From contig JBIINK010000054.1 in NCBI GenBank assembly GCA_044337515.1, forward strand, positions 1-14,566: 14,566 bases of DNA, given 5' to 3'. Position numbers and translations under genes: made by a program. The notes beneath the pieces are model-generated. The model did not search any database. It had not been told where the DNA came from and saw nothing but the letters and a program-made list of their open reading frames with translations. Origin of the DNA: CAJBVG01 sp044337515. Its GTDB lineage: Bacteria; Bacteroidota; Bacteroidia; Sphingobacteriales; Sphingobacteriaceae. Every line of letters starts with the position of its first letter. The first letter of the stretch is position 1. Shown here piece after piece: positions 1 to 7,277 of the stretch.

Positions 1-126
1 CTCTGCTACAATCACGTAGAAACCAATGATAAAAGCCATCGCCACCATAAATCCAAACATCTGAATGGGTAATGGTAGGTTCACTCCGAAGAGGTAGTTT
101 AAGAGGTCGGATAAAGTTGGAAACAT
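1..126 (-). CDS. lgt: Prolipoprotein diacylglyceryl transferase, N-terminal fragment (cut by window edge)
   Basis: Only the first 42 codons are in the window; the gene runs off the left edge. Lgt is the inner-membrane enzyme that moves diacylglycerol from phosphatidylglycerol to the lipobox cysteine of prelipoproteins, the first step of lipoprotein maturation. The visible part starts MFPTLSDLLNYLFGVNLPLP, continues with a hydrophobic stretch (about residues 19-40) that would be the first membrane segment, and matches the N-terminus I know from Bacteroidota Lgt proteins (short periplasmic lead, then the LPLPIQ-like sequence into helix 1). The ATG lies only 31 nt downstream of the mtaB stop codon, and that spacer is entirely heptamer repeat, so co-transcription with mtaB is likely. 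No separate promoter box is visible. The catalytic and substrate-binding residues are outside the window. Confidence 0.8.
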   Translation of the reverse strand, partial: MFPTLSDLLNYLFGVNLPLPIQMFGFMVAMAFIIGFYVIVAE

Positions 127-130
127 ATGT

Positions 131-180
131 TGAGTTGTGAGTTGTGAGTTATGAGTTTTAGAATTTAGAATTTAGAATTT
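131..180. repeat. Heptamer repeat array A (mtaB-lgt junction)
   Basis: Seven consecutive 7-bp units on the plus strand: TGAGTTG twice, TGAGTTA, TGAGTTT, then TAGAATT three times, with a final T. The array fills almost the whole mtaB-lgt spacer and runs 21-23 nt into the mtaB reading frame, supplying its last codons and stop. The same TAGAATT unit recurs near 7851 and 12773. No coding or RNA function is apparent. Confidence 0.85.
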
Positions 181-1477
181 CATCTAAGACTTCAGTGATA
201 TTAACATCACCGTCTTCTGCAATATCTACTAATTTTATTTCTTTTAAATCGTTTACTAATAAGGGATCGTACTTAGCTCTTACTTTTACATAGTTACGAG
301 TAAATCCGTGCATATAGCCATCTTTACTATCGGCTTCGAATAATACTATAGCTTCTTTCCCTAATTGTTGCTCGTAAAAATGTCTGCGTTTTTTCTCCGA
401 AAGTATGGTAAGCATTTTATTGCGCTCCGCACGATCAGATCCAGGTACTGCTCCTTTCATTTCAATGGCTACGGTATTTTCACGTTCCGAATAGGTAAAC
501 ACGTGTAAATACGAAATATCCATTTCGTTAATGAAATTATAAGTATCGATAAAATCCTCACGTGTTTCTCCTGGGAATCCAACAATTACATCTACTCCAA
601 TACAAGCATCTGGCATTATGGCTCTTATTTTATTTACGCGTTCGGTATACAATTCACGTTTGTATCTTCTGCGCATGGCTGCAAGAATTTTATTGGAACC
701 CGATTGTAATGGAATATGAAAATGTGGAACGAAACGTTTAGAACGAGCTACAAATTCAATAATTTCATCACTTAATAAATTAGGCTCAATAGATGAAATT
801 CTAAATCGATCAATCCCTTCCACTTCATCTAATGCTTTTACTAAATCAAAGAATGTATATTTTCCTTTCTCTCCAAAATCACCAATGTTTACGCCGGTTA
901 ACACAATTTCTTTGGTACCTGTTTCGGCAATTCGTTTCGCATTTTCAACAACATTTTCTACCGTATCACTCCTACTTGCTCCACGAGCTAATGGGATAGT
1001 ACAAAACGTACAAGAGTAATCGCAACCATCTTGAACTTTTAAAAATGTACGTGTTCTGTCGCCATACGAGAAACTCGACACAAAGGAATCCGCTTGTGTA
1101 ATTTCTTGTTGAAATATTTTCGCTTTACCTTCTTGCTTCGATAAGTTTCCGATGTAATCCATCAATTGAAATTTCTCAGAAGCTCCGAGTACAATATCAA
1201 CACCTGGTATTTCAGAAATTTCTTGAGGTTTTAATTGAGCATAGCAACCAATAATAGCAACATATGCATTGGGCGAATGCTTCAATGCTTCCTTCACTAC
1301 CTTCCTACACTTTTTATCGGCATGGTCGGTAACCGAACAGGTATTGATCACATAAATATCGGCTGTCTCATGAAACTCTACCTTTTCATACCCATTATCT
1401 ATAAAAAGTCTTCCTATCGAAGAAGTCTCCGAATAGTTTAATTTACATCCAAGGGTATAAAATGCTACTTTTTTCAT
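158..1477 (-). CDS. mtaB: tRNA t6A37 methylthiotransferase MtaB
   Basis: A 439-aa methylthiotransferase that converts t6A to ms2t6A at position 37 of ANN-decoding tRNAs. It belongs to the radical-SAM MTTase family (MiaB/RimO/MtaB). The N-terminal UPF0004 domain carries the three cluster cysteines C11 (TLGCKLN), C47 (NTCSVT) and C78 (GCYAQ). The radical-SAM CX3CX2C motif is C151-C155-C158 (GCDYSCTFC). A TRAM-like C-terminal region follows after about residue 375. The TLGCKLN start and the TCSVTDHADKK segment favour MtaB over MiaB or RimO. The ATG at 1477 is preceded by a near-perfect Bacteroidota promoter, leaving a leader of only a few nucleotides. The last residues (LNSKF) and stop codon are encoded by heptamer array A. 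lgt follows 31 nt downstream on the same strand. I am confident of the family and fairly confident of the MtaB subtype. Confidence 0.92.
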   Translation of the reverse strand: MKKVAFYTLGCKLNYSETSSIGRLFIDNGYEKVEFHETADIYVINTCSVTDHADKKCRKVVKEALKHSPNAYVAIIGCYAQLKPQEISEIPGVDIVLGASEKFQLMDYIGNLSKQEGKAKIFQQEITQADSFVSSFSYGDRTRTFLKVQDGCDYSCTFCTIPLARGASRSDTVENVVENAKRIAETGTKEIVLTGVNIGDFGEKGKYTFFDLVKALDEVEGIDRFRISSIEPNLLSDEIIEFVARSKRFVPHFHIPLQSGSNKILAAMRRRYKRELYTERVNKIRAIMPDACIGVDVIVGFPGETREDFIDTYNFINEMDISYLHVFTYSERENTVAIEMKGAVPGSDRAERNKMLTILSEKKRRHFYEQQLGKEAIVLFEADSKDGYMHGFTRNYVKVRAKYDPLLVNDLKEIKLVDIAEDGDVNITEVLDEILNSKF

Positions 1478-1485
1478 AAGAATTA

Positions 1486-1517
1486 CAAAGGTACGAAATT
1501 GAACGCCCTAGCCCAAA
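1486..1517 (-). promoter_or_regulatory. Bacteroidota-type promoter of mtaB
   Basis: Read on the minus strand, a TTTG (-33 element, 1517-1514) is followed after 20 nt by TACCTTTG (1493-1486), a full match to the TAnnTTTG -7 box known from Bacteroides and Flavobacterium. Eight nucleotides separate the box from the ATG of mtaB, so the predicted transcript has a leader of about 3-5 nt. This is the only place in the window where both elements are present at good spacing. Confidence 0.65.
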
Positions 1518-1525
1518 AAAATACC

Positions 1526-4060
1526 TTAAAACGAGAACTGAAATGATGCTTTTACTCCGAATTTGCTGATGCTATACGGGTTTACCACTCCATTATTGCG
1601 CTGTAATTGCTCATATTGGTTTTGATAAGTCGTATTGATATAGCTTAATCGGTAGATAAAATCAAGTCGGATAAACTTCAAAATACTAGTAAAACCAAAT
1701 CCCGCTTCTACATACGGCTTGTTCGTAAGGGTACTAAACGACTTCGTAATTACGGCTGATTGATTTTTAGTAGATAATGCTCCATACACCGTTCTAAACG
1801 TAACATGTTCCCTCCATTTTAATTTCTTAATTAAAGGAATCCTATTCAATATTAATCCTTCAAAATGATGTGCATAATCGAACGAAATGTATTCATCGCT
1901 AATAAATTCATTATAGTTCATCAAATTAAAAGTAGACGATGCGAAGAATGGTGTTTGATTACCTCGATGTACTTGCAACAAGGTAAACGGTGCAGCTGTG
2001 AAAACCTTTCCAGCATTCATGCTGTATTTAGTATATCCTAAAAATCCTAATCGCAATCGATGAGAAACTTTCATGCTTAATCGATTATAATTCAAATCAG
2101 AATTAAAAACATTTTTTACTCCTAGTACATATTGAAATGAAATGACGGGCAACTTCGGAGTACTCATAATGTACCTTCTGTTATTATCCAATACTTGTAG
2201 TTCATCCCAAGCAAAACGTGCTTCAATTACTGCTTCAGATGTTGTATAATCGTTTTGTAAAACACTTGAGAATGTATCTAAGGATCCGGAGAAATAATGC
2301 TTATAACCTATATTTTGCAGGGTTACTCGTGTGGTAATGCCTTTGCGAATTTCTCGCTCTATCCAAAATCTGTTCTCTGTTTTACGATTGAATAATGCAA
2401 AGCGTGTAATCTGAGAAGTTGCGATATATAAACTACTCTGATCGCTTCCAAAAGCAGGACTTTCATCGTAATTAAACGTTGTTCCCACTTGGTCAATATC
2501 ATCTCTTCGTTGTATCCCTACTTTAGTCCACAAGTCTCTCGAAATAATTTTTTCCGCTTGTATATTATACTTGAATTGTTGGTCTTTAACTCCATAGGCT
2601 AAATAGCCTCTCAATATATATTTATCACTAAACGTAATGTTCGTTTTTCCTCCAACCCTAAATTTATATCCTTCAATATTATTATACGTTAACAAATTAA
2701 GGTAAGGTCCAATTTCAACTTTGTTCCAGGTATAATGCCCAGAAACAATGGTATAGAAAACGTTTACACCTGTTTTTACTCTTGGTATATTTTTAATCGT
2801 GTCAATCATGCTAAACACATTGACATCGGTTTTGCTTAATTTATCATGTCGATAAGAATTCCAAAAAATAGAGTCTTTTACCAAGGCATCTTTCGCTAGT
2901 TTTATTGGAGATAAATAAAAACTTGGCTCCATGGGTTCATTCACTTTTATATTTTGAATGGAGTTATAAATCTTCGCAATCATACCCACAGAACGTTTCG
3001 TAACATCTGCAAAATCGACTACAAGTCTTGATTTTATTGGCATCCAGCCACCTGCTTTTGTAGGTACCAATTCTTGTTGAATTTGCACACGCTCTAAAAA
3101 ATTAATATTAACCGACTTTGGAATTTCTAAATTCACTTGCTTTATCGCCCATGTAGTATCTGTAATCCAAATGTATCCAGTGAATAATAAGTCCTTATTG
3201 TTTTTAGGTTTTACTTTAATTTGAAAGCATCGATATCCATTAAGAATAATAGTGTCCGTTAAATAAAAATCATAGAACAATAATGAATTGTCGGATATTG
3301 GCGATTGAAATTCTTTATTAAAAACAAATAATTTATTTTGATTGAAGTTATATTCTTCAAAAGAGTTACCCGTGAATTGAGAAGTTAACACTCCTTCGCG
3401 TAAGCCCACTGCGTTTAAGCGTGAAGCTTTAATAATTTCCTTTTTCCGACGAATGGGATCGCTTGTAAAATATACATCGGATATGTTTTCAGAAAAGAAC
3501 ATCGACAGATTTGCCTTTCCTTCTTCTCCAGCCAATACTTCCAAGCTATCGAAAAGAGCAACTACTGGTTTTAAAATTTTTCTTTTCTTAACTCGATCCG
3601 ACATGTTGTCGATATCGATTTGAATTTTTGCATAGTTCTCGTATTGAAAACTAGTAATATTATTTTTGTTGTATTTCTCTCTATTTTTTTGAGCGTCGCG
3701 TATAATTTGTATCGCTGGATTAACACCCGCTTTCACTACCACTTCTTTTATCCCAAAGGAATTAGATTGCATTTGAAAGTTGATGGTTTGCGATTGTCCG
3801 CGTTTAAGTTTTTTCGATTTTGGCTTGTAGCCTAAGTAATCAACGCGAATGGAATCAACACGTTGAGAGGTTTTCAATACAAAGTTGCCATCAAAATCGG
3901 CACTGGTACCTGTAGTAATTCCTATAAACTTTACATTTGCAAATGGGATGGCCTCATTGGTTGCTTGGTCAGTAATTTTCCCCTTCACAACGGTTTCTTG
4001 TGCCTGAGCAAATTGAATAGATATCAATAAAAAAAATACATAAAAATACTTCAACAACAT
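1526..4060 (-). CDS. DUF5686 outer-membrane protein with CarboxypepD_reg-like domain
   Basis: An 844-aa exported protein. Residues 1-20 form a signal peptide with probable cleavage at AQA/QE. About residues 24-97 are a carboxypeptidase-regulatory-like beta-sandwich (VVKGKITD, PFANVKFIG, ADFDGNF, VDYLGYKP), the same accessory domain found at the N-terminus of SusC/TonB-dependent receptors. The rest matches DUF5686 as I know it: a soluble middle region (KAGVNPAIQIIRDAQKNREKYN, then a lipoprotein-like half-barrel segment) followed by an aromatic-rich predicted C-terminal beta-barrel ending in phenylalanine (QFSF), typical for BAM-dependent insertion. No TonB plug is recognisable, so it is not a SusC transporter. 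Its function is not established. The start lies 1 nt after the stop of the GNAT gene (TAA-T-ATG), so the two are almost certainly translated from one mRNA. Confidence 0.85.
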   Translation of the reverse strand: MLLKYFYVFFLLISIQFAQAQETVVKGKITDQATNEAIPFANVKFIGITTGTSADFDGNFVLKTSQRVDSIRVDYLGYKPKSKKLKRGQSQTINFQMQSNSFGIKEVVVKAGVNPAIQIIRDAQKNREKYNKNNITSFQYENYAKIQIDIDNMSDRVKKRKILKPVVALFDSLEVLAGEEGKANLSMFFSENISDVYFTSDPIRRKKEIIKASRLNAVGLREGVLTSQFTGNSFEEYNFNQNKLFVFNKEFQSPISDNSLLFYDFYLTDTIILNGYRCFQIKVKPKNNKDLLFTGYIWITDTTWAIKQVNLEIPKSVNINFLERVQIQQELVPTKAGGWMPIKSRLVVDFADVTKRSVGMIAKIYNSIQNIKVNEPMEPSFYLSPIKLAKDALVKDSIFWNSYRHDKLSKTDVNVFSMIDTIKNIPRVKTGVNVFYTIVSGHYTWNKVEIGPYLNLLTYNNIEGYKFRVGGKTNITFSDKYILRGYLAYGVKDQQFKYNIQAEKIISRDLWTKVGIQRRDDIDQVGTTFNYDESPAFGSDQSSLYIATSQITRFALFNRKTENRFWIEREIRKGITTRVTLQNIGYKHYFSGSLDTFSSVLQNDYTTSEAVIEARFAWDELQVLDNNRRYIMSTPKLPVISFQYVLGVKNVFNSDLNYNRLSMKVSHRLRLGFLGYTKYSMNAGKVFTAAPFTLLQVHRGNQTPFFASSTFNLMNYNEFISDEYISFDYAHHFEGLILNRIPLIKKLKWREHVTFRTVYGALSTKNQSAVITKSFSTLTNKPYVEAGFGFTSILKFIRLDFIYRLSYINTTYQNQYEQLQRNNGVVNPYSISKFGVKASFQFSF

Positions 4061-4061
4061 A

Positions 4062-4484
4062 TTATCGTTTCAACACCATTTTGAAATGTTTAATTCCAGC
4101 CTCTTCAAACATTGGGCCTTCTGCAATAAATCCATATTTAGAATATAATCCCATCGCGGTTAATTGAGCATGCAAATATAAATAGTGATGCTCTTCAGGA
4201 ATATCAGCTACAACAGCTAATAATAAAGCGGAGCCCACTTTATGCGACCTGTATTCTTCTAACACAGCAAAGCGTTCTAACTTTACTCCATTCTCTGTTT
4301 TGCGCCATCGCGCAGTACCTGCATATTTACCATCTACTGTGGCTATAAAATGTGTAGATATATCTTCGAACTCATACTCTTCAGCTTCATCAACTTGTTG
4401 CTCAATTACAAAAACTTGACGACGAATTTTAAATGCTTCTTCAAGAATTGAATTATCTGTGATTTTACTAACCAATATGCTCAT
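4062..4484 (-). CDS. GNAT-family N-acetyltransferase (ElaA/YjcF-like)
   Basis: A 140-aa single-domain acetyltransferase, normal length for the family. It has the N-terminal FKIRRQVFVIEQQVDEAEEYE segment (split here as residues 18-38), typical of the ElaA/YjcF group, then the acetyl-CoA pyrophosphate-binding motif A RSHKVGSALL (79-88) and the C-terminal LYSKYGFIAEGPMFEEAGI block (113-131) with the usual tyrosine. The substrate cannot be read from the sequence. It is the first gene of a two-gene unit with the DUF5686 protein downstream (1-nt gap). The start is an ATG without a Shine-Dalgarno sequence, as is usual in this phylum. The leader appears to be about 70 nt if the TATTTTTG box upstream is used. 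Confidence 0.85.
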   Translation of the reverse strand: MSILVSKITDNSILEEAFKIRRQVFVIEQQVDEAEEYEFEDISTHFIATVDGKYAGTARWRKTENGVKLERFAVLEEYRSHKVGSALLLAVVADIPEEHHYLYLHAQLTAMGLYSKYGFIAEGPMFEEAGIKHFKMVLKR

Positions 4485-4562
4485 TAGACGATGAATTTTG
4501 AGGATTTATACTGCTATAATCGTTAAAAATATGCTTTTGTTTGCATCTAACAATACTACTGC

Positions 4563-4570
4563 CAAAAATA
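4563..4570 (-). promoter_or_regulatory. Possible -7 box for the GNAT-DUF5686 unit
   Basis: On the minus strand this reads TATTTTTG, a full match to TAnnTTTG. No TTTG/TTG is present at the -33 distance. A second, one-mismatch box (TAGTATTG) lies immediately downstream at 4558-4551. Such short A/T-rich matches are expected by chance, so confidence is low. Confidence 0.3.
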
Positions 4571-4580
4571 TTGTAGTCGA

Positions 4581-4630
4581 GTATTTATGTATATGTATGA
4601 TTTAAAGGCATTTGAGGCATAAATACCTTT
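4581..4630. promoter_or_regulatory. Inverted repeats in the divergent GNAT/fbaB intergenic region
   Basis: GTATTTATG (4581-4589) and CATAAATAC (4618-4626) are perfect 9-bp inverted arms separated by 28 nt. A nested pair, AAAGGCAT (4604-4611) and ATACCTTT (4623-4630), matches at 7 of 8 positions and is followed by a T run. The position between two divergent start codons suits an operator, but the second pair could also act as a weak transcript hairpin on the fbaB side. No known regulator site is recognised. Confidence 0.35.
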
Positions 4631-4660
4631 TTTACTATTTCAAATCAATGGTTTTTTCAT

Positions 4661-4668
4661 TAGTATTG
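4661..4668 (+). promoter_or_regulatory. Possible -7 box of fbaB-accD
   Basis: TAGTATTG differs at one position from TAnnTTTG and lies 24 nt before the fbaB ATG, giving a plausible leader of about 20 nt. The leader is A/T rich (AAAAAATTTTTAAAG) with no clear ribosome-binding site. No -33 element is visible. Confidence 0.35.
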
Positions 4669-4692
4669 CAGAACTAAAAAATTTTTAAAGCT

Positions 4693-5751
4693 ATGACAAT
4701 TGATAAAATCACCGAACTATTGGGTGCAGATGCCCAATTATTATTAAATCATACTTCAAAAACAGTAAGCAAAGACATTATTCATTTACCGGGAGCAGAT
4801 TTTATCGATCGTTCTTTCATTGGCAGTAACAGAAACCCACAAGTATTGAGAAGCCTAGCTTCGATGTATAACCATGGTCGTTTATCTGGTACTGGTTACT
4901 TATCTATTTTACCAGTAGATCAAGGAATTGAGCATACTGCTGGAGCATCTTTTTCTCCGAATCCAATTTACTTTGATCCAGCAAAGATCATTGAATTGGC
5001 TATCGAAGGTGGATGTAATGCAGTAGCTTCTACATTTGGAGTATTAGCAAGTGTTTCTAGAAAATACGCACACAAAATTCCAATGATGGTTAAATTAAAC
5101 CACAACGAATTAATGACATACCCTAATAAGTATGATCAAATTATGTTTGGATCTGTAGAAGAAGCTTGGAACTTAGGTGCATGTGCCGTTGGTGCAACCA
5201 TCTATTTCGGTTCTGAGAATTCAAACCGTCAGATTATTGAAGTGGCACAAGCGTTTGAGCGTGCTCACGAATTAGGTATGGCTACAGTATTATGGTGCTA
5301 TACTCGTAATGATGGATTTAAAAAAGATGGTGTTGACTATCATGTTGCTGCCGATTTAACTTCGCAAGCAAATCATTTAGGTGTAACTATCCAAGCGGAT
5401 ATCATCAAACAAAAATTACCTGAAAACAATGGTGGTTTTACGAACATTAAATTAGCAAAATCTCATCCTAAAATGTACTCTGAATTATCATCAGATAACC
5501 CAATTGATTTATGCCGTTACCAAGTGTTAAACTGCTACTTAGGTCGTATTGGTTTAATTAACTCTGGTGGTGAATCTAAAGGAGCATCAGACTTTGCGGA
5601 AGCAGTAAAAACTGCTGTAATTAACAAAAGAGCTGCAGGACAAGGTTTAATATTAGGAAGAAAAGCATTCCAACGCCCAATGAACGAAGGTGTTGAATTA
5701 TTAAATGCAGTTCAAGACGTTTATTTATCAAACGATATTACTATTGCTTAA
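4693..5751 (+). CDS. fbaB: Class I fructose-bisphosphate aldolase (FbaB/DhnA type)
   Basis: A 352-aa Schiff-base aldolase that cleaves or forms fructose 1,6-bisphosphate in glycolysis and gluconeogenesis. It belongs to the DhnA/FbaB family, not to eukaryotic class I or zinc class II enzymes. Visible marks are LPVDQGIEH (73-81), GGCNAVASTFGVL (107-119), the probable Schiff-base lysine K239 in QADIIKQK, the ENNGGF segment (244-249), the phosphate-binding SGGES (291-295) and GRKAFQRP (322-329). Length is normal for the family. accD follows after 9 nt on the same strand, so the two form an operon ending at the terminator after accD. Codon use looks like that of a well-expressed gene (many TTA, GGT and GCA codons, few rare ones). 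Confidence 0.92.
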   Translation: MTIDKITELLGADAQLLLNHTSKTVSKDIIHLPGADFIDRSFIGSNRNPQVLRSLASMYNHGRLSGTGYLSILPVDQGIEHTAGASFSPNPIYFDPAKIIELAIEGGCNAVASTFGVLASVSRKYAHKIPMMVKLNHNELMTYPNKYDQIMFGSVEEAWNLGACAVGATIYFGSENSNRQIIEVAQAFERAHELGMATVLWCYTRNDGFKKDGVDYHVAADLTSQANHLGVTIQADIIKQKLPENNGGFTNIKLAKSHPKMYSELSSDNPIDLCRYQVLNCYLGRIGLINSGGESKGASDFAEAVKTAVINKRAAGQGLILGRKAFQRPMNEGVELLNAVQDVYLSNDITIA

Positions 5752-5760
5752 TAATTAATT

Positions 5761-6606
5761 ATGGCTTGGTTTAAAAGAAATAAAGAGGGAATTCTAACCA
5801 CTACGGAAGATAAATTGGACGTACCAGAAGGATTATGGAATAAATGTCCTTCGTGTAAGAAACCTTTATATGCTCCAGACTTGGAGTCACACCAATATGT
5901 TTGTCAACATTGCAACTATCATTTACGCATTGGCTCTCGTGAGTATTTTCAAATATTATTTGATGATAATCAATACGAAGAGTTATTTGCTAACTTGATT
6001 TCTGGCGACCCATTAGAATTTGAGGATACCAAAAAATATCCTGATCGCTTAAAAGAAACTATGAAAAAAACTGGACTCAATGATGCATTGAAATCAGCTC
6101 ATGGTAAAATTAATGGTAGCGATTTAGTGATATGTTGTATGGACTTCAATTTTATTGGTGGTTCTATGGGATCAGTAGTTGGAGAAAAAATTTCTAGAAG
6201 TATTGACTATTGCATTAAGCATCGTTATCCGTTTATGATCATCTCTAAATCTGGTGGTGCTCGTATGATGGAAGCTGCATTTTCTTTAATGCAAATGGCA
6301 AAAACTTCTGCTAAACTGGCTTTACTTTCTCAACATAAGTTACCGTACATTTCTCTTTGTACCGATCCTACTACAGGTGGTGTAACCGCATCTTATGCTA
6401 TGCTTGGTGATATTATTATCGCTGAACCTGGCGCAATGATTGGCTTTGCAGGTCCTCGTGTAATTAAAGAAACTATTAAAAAAGATTTACCAAAAGGATT
6501 TCAAACAGCTGAGTTCGTTCAAGAACATGGCTTCCTAGACTTTATTGTTGATCGAAAAGACATGAAAGCAAAGCTTTCTAGTTTTATCAAAATGATGATG
6601 AAGTAA
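5761..6606 (+). CDS. accD: Acetyl-CoA carboxylase carboxyltransferase subunit beta
   Basis: A 281-aa subunit of the cytoplasmic acetyl-CoA carboxylase; with AccA it moves the carboxyl group from biotin on AccB to acetyl-CoA, giving malonyl-CoA for fatty acid synthesis. The N-terminal zinc ribbon is complete (C29, C32, C48, C51). The carboxyltransferase core shows GGSMGSVVGEK (133-143), SGGARM (164-169), TTGGVTASYAMLGD (204-217) and GPRVI (231-235). The MAWFKRNKEGI start is typical for this family in Bacteroidota and the length is normal. It is the second gene of the fbaB-accD operon, and a strong intrinsic terminator begins 4 nt after its stop codon. Confidence 0.96.
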   Translation: MAWFKRNKEGILTTTEDKLDVPEGLWNKCPSCKKPLYAPDLESHQYVCQHCNYHLRIGSREYFQILFDDNQYEELFANLISGDPLEFEDTKKYPDRLKETMKKTGLNDALKSAHGKINGSDLVICCMDFNFIGGSMGSVVGEKISRSIDYCIKHRYPFMIISKSGGARMMEAAFSLMQMAKTSAKLALLSQHKLPYISLCTDPTTGGVTASYAMLGDIIIAEPGAMIGFAGPRVIKETIKKDLPKGFQTAEFVQEHGFLDFIVDRKDMKAKLSSFIKMMMK

Positions 6607-6609
6607 TTC

Positions 6610-6646
6610 AAAAAAGTCAATGCTCTCCGGACATTGACTTTTTTTT
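6610..6646 (+). terminator. Intrinsic terminator after accD
   Basis: A perfect 13-bp stem, AAAAAAGTCAATG (6610-6622) with CATTGACTTTTTT (6632-6644), a 9-nt loop CTCTCCGGA, and a run of eight T ending at 6646. The A run on the left arm would also give a U tract for transcription from the other side. The next ATG is only 13 nt further on. Confidence 0.88.
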
Positions 6647-6659
6647 ATCCCTCGAAACT

Positions 6660-7277
6660 ATGGCTCGAAAGTTTATCTGGATACTGCTCCTTTCTCTAAT
6701 TCATCAAACATCTGTTTCGGCACAACAAAATTATAGGTTGTCGGCAGAGCTTGGTTTAGGTACAATGCTCATTCCAGAAAACAAGACCTTATTAAACGAC
6801 TACATTCCGAATGTGAGTATTAGTATGGCAAAATCTATGCATGACAATAAATCCGAATGGATTCGAAGAATGCATGTGTCTTACCAAGAGCTTACTTTCA
6901 CCTATATGAATCAGTCTAAACTGACTGGAATGCTAGATACTGCTGCCAACTCTTTTGGTAATGTATACATGCTTACCTATTCATTAATGATTAATTTATT
7001 GGGTAAAGAAAAGAACCACCTGTACTTTATTCCAGGATGGGGAATTGCATACGATACTAAAACATTTTACGAGAATTCGAAGAACATTTATATTGGCTCT
7101 CATATTAATTATGCAATTCGCTTTGAGTGGACTTATGATCGCAAACTCAACAGCAATACACATTTACTTACCGGAATAAAATACATGCACTATTCTAATG
7201 GAGCATTTGTATTACCGAACAGAGGAATAAATTCGCTTTCGTACACCTTAGGACTCGCCTATCAATTTAAACGTTAA
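6660..7277 (+). CDS. PagL-like acyloxyacyl hydrolase, outer-membrane beta-barrel (N-terminal-half type)
   Basis: A 205-aa exported protein. Residues 1-21 form a signal peptide (cleavage near VSA/QQ). Alternating aromatic strands follow, ending in AYQFKR. The key segment is KYMHYSNGAFVLPNRGINS (174-192): H177-x-S179-N180 matches the catalytic HxSN signature of lipid A 3-O-deacylase PagL / acyloxyacyl hydrolases, and IGSHINYAIRF (145-155) is also family-like. At the spacing where I recall the third catalytic residue (Glu) of Pseudomonas PagL, this protein has N191; the LPNxGIN form seems usual in Bacteroidota members, so activity is uncertain. It would act on lipid A or related acyl chains in the outer membrane. 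The stop overlaps the start of the next gene (TAATG). It starts directly behind the accD terminator with no visible promoter. Confidence 0.65.
   Translation: MARKFIWILLLSLIHQTSVSAQQNYRLSAELGLGTMLIPENKTLLNDYIPNVSISMAKSMHDNKSEWIRRMHVSYQELTFTYMNQSKLTGMLDTAANSFGNVYMLTYSLMINLLGKEKNHLYFIPGWGIAYDTKTFYENSKNIYIGSHINYAIRFEWTYDRKLNSNTHLLTGIKYMHYSNGAFVLPNRGINSLSYTLGLAYQFKR

Noticed and set aside
1235..1441. 68-codon plus-strand frame opposite mtaB
   Set aside because: It overlaps the conserved N-terminal cysteine region of mtaB and shows no independent coding signal.
1526..4060. SusC/RagA-type TonB-dependent receptor
   Set aside because: The N-terminal CarboxypepD_reg domain is shared, but no TonB box or plug domain is visible and no SusD-like gene is adjacent; the pattern fits DUF5686.
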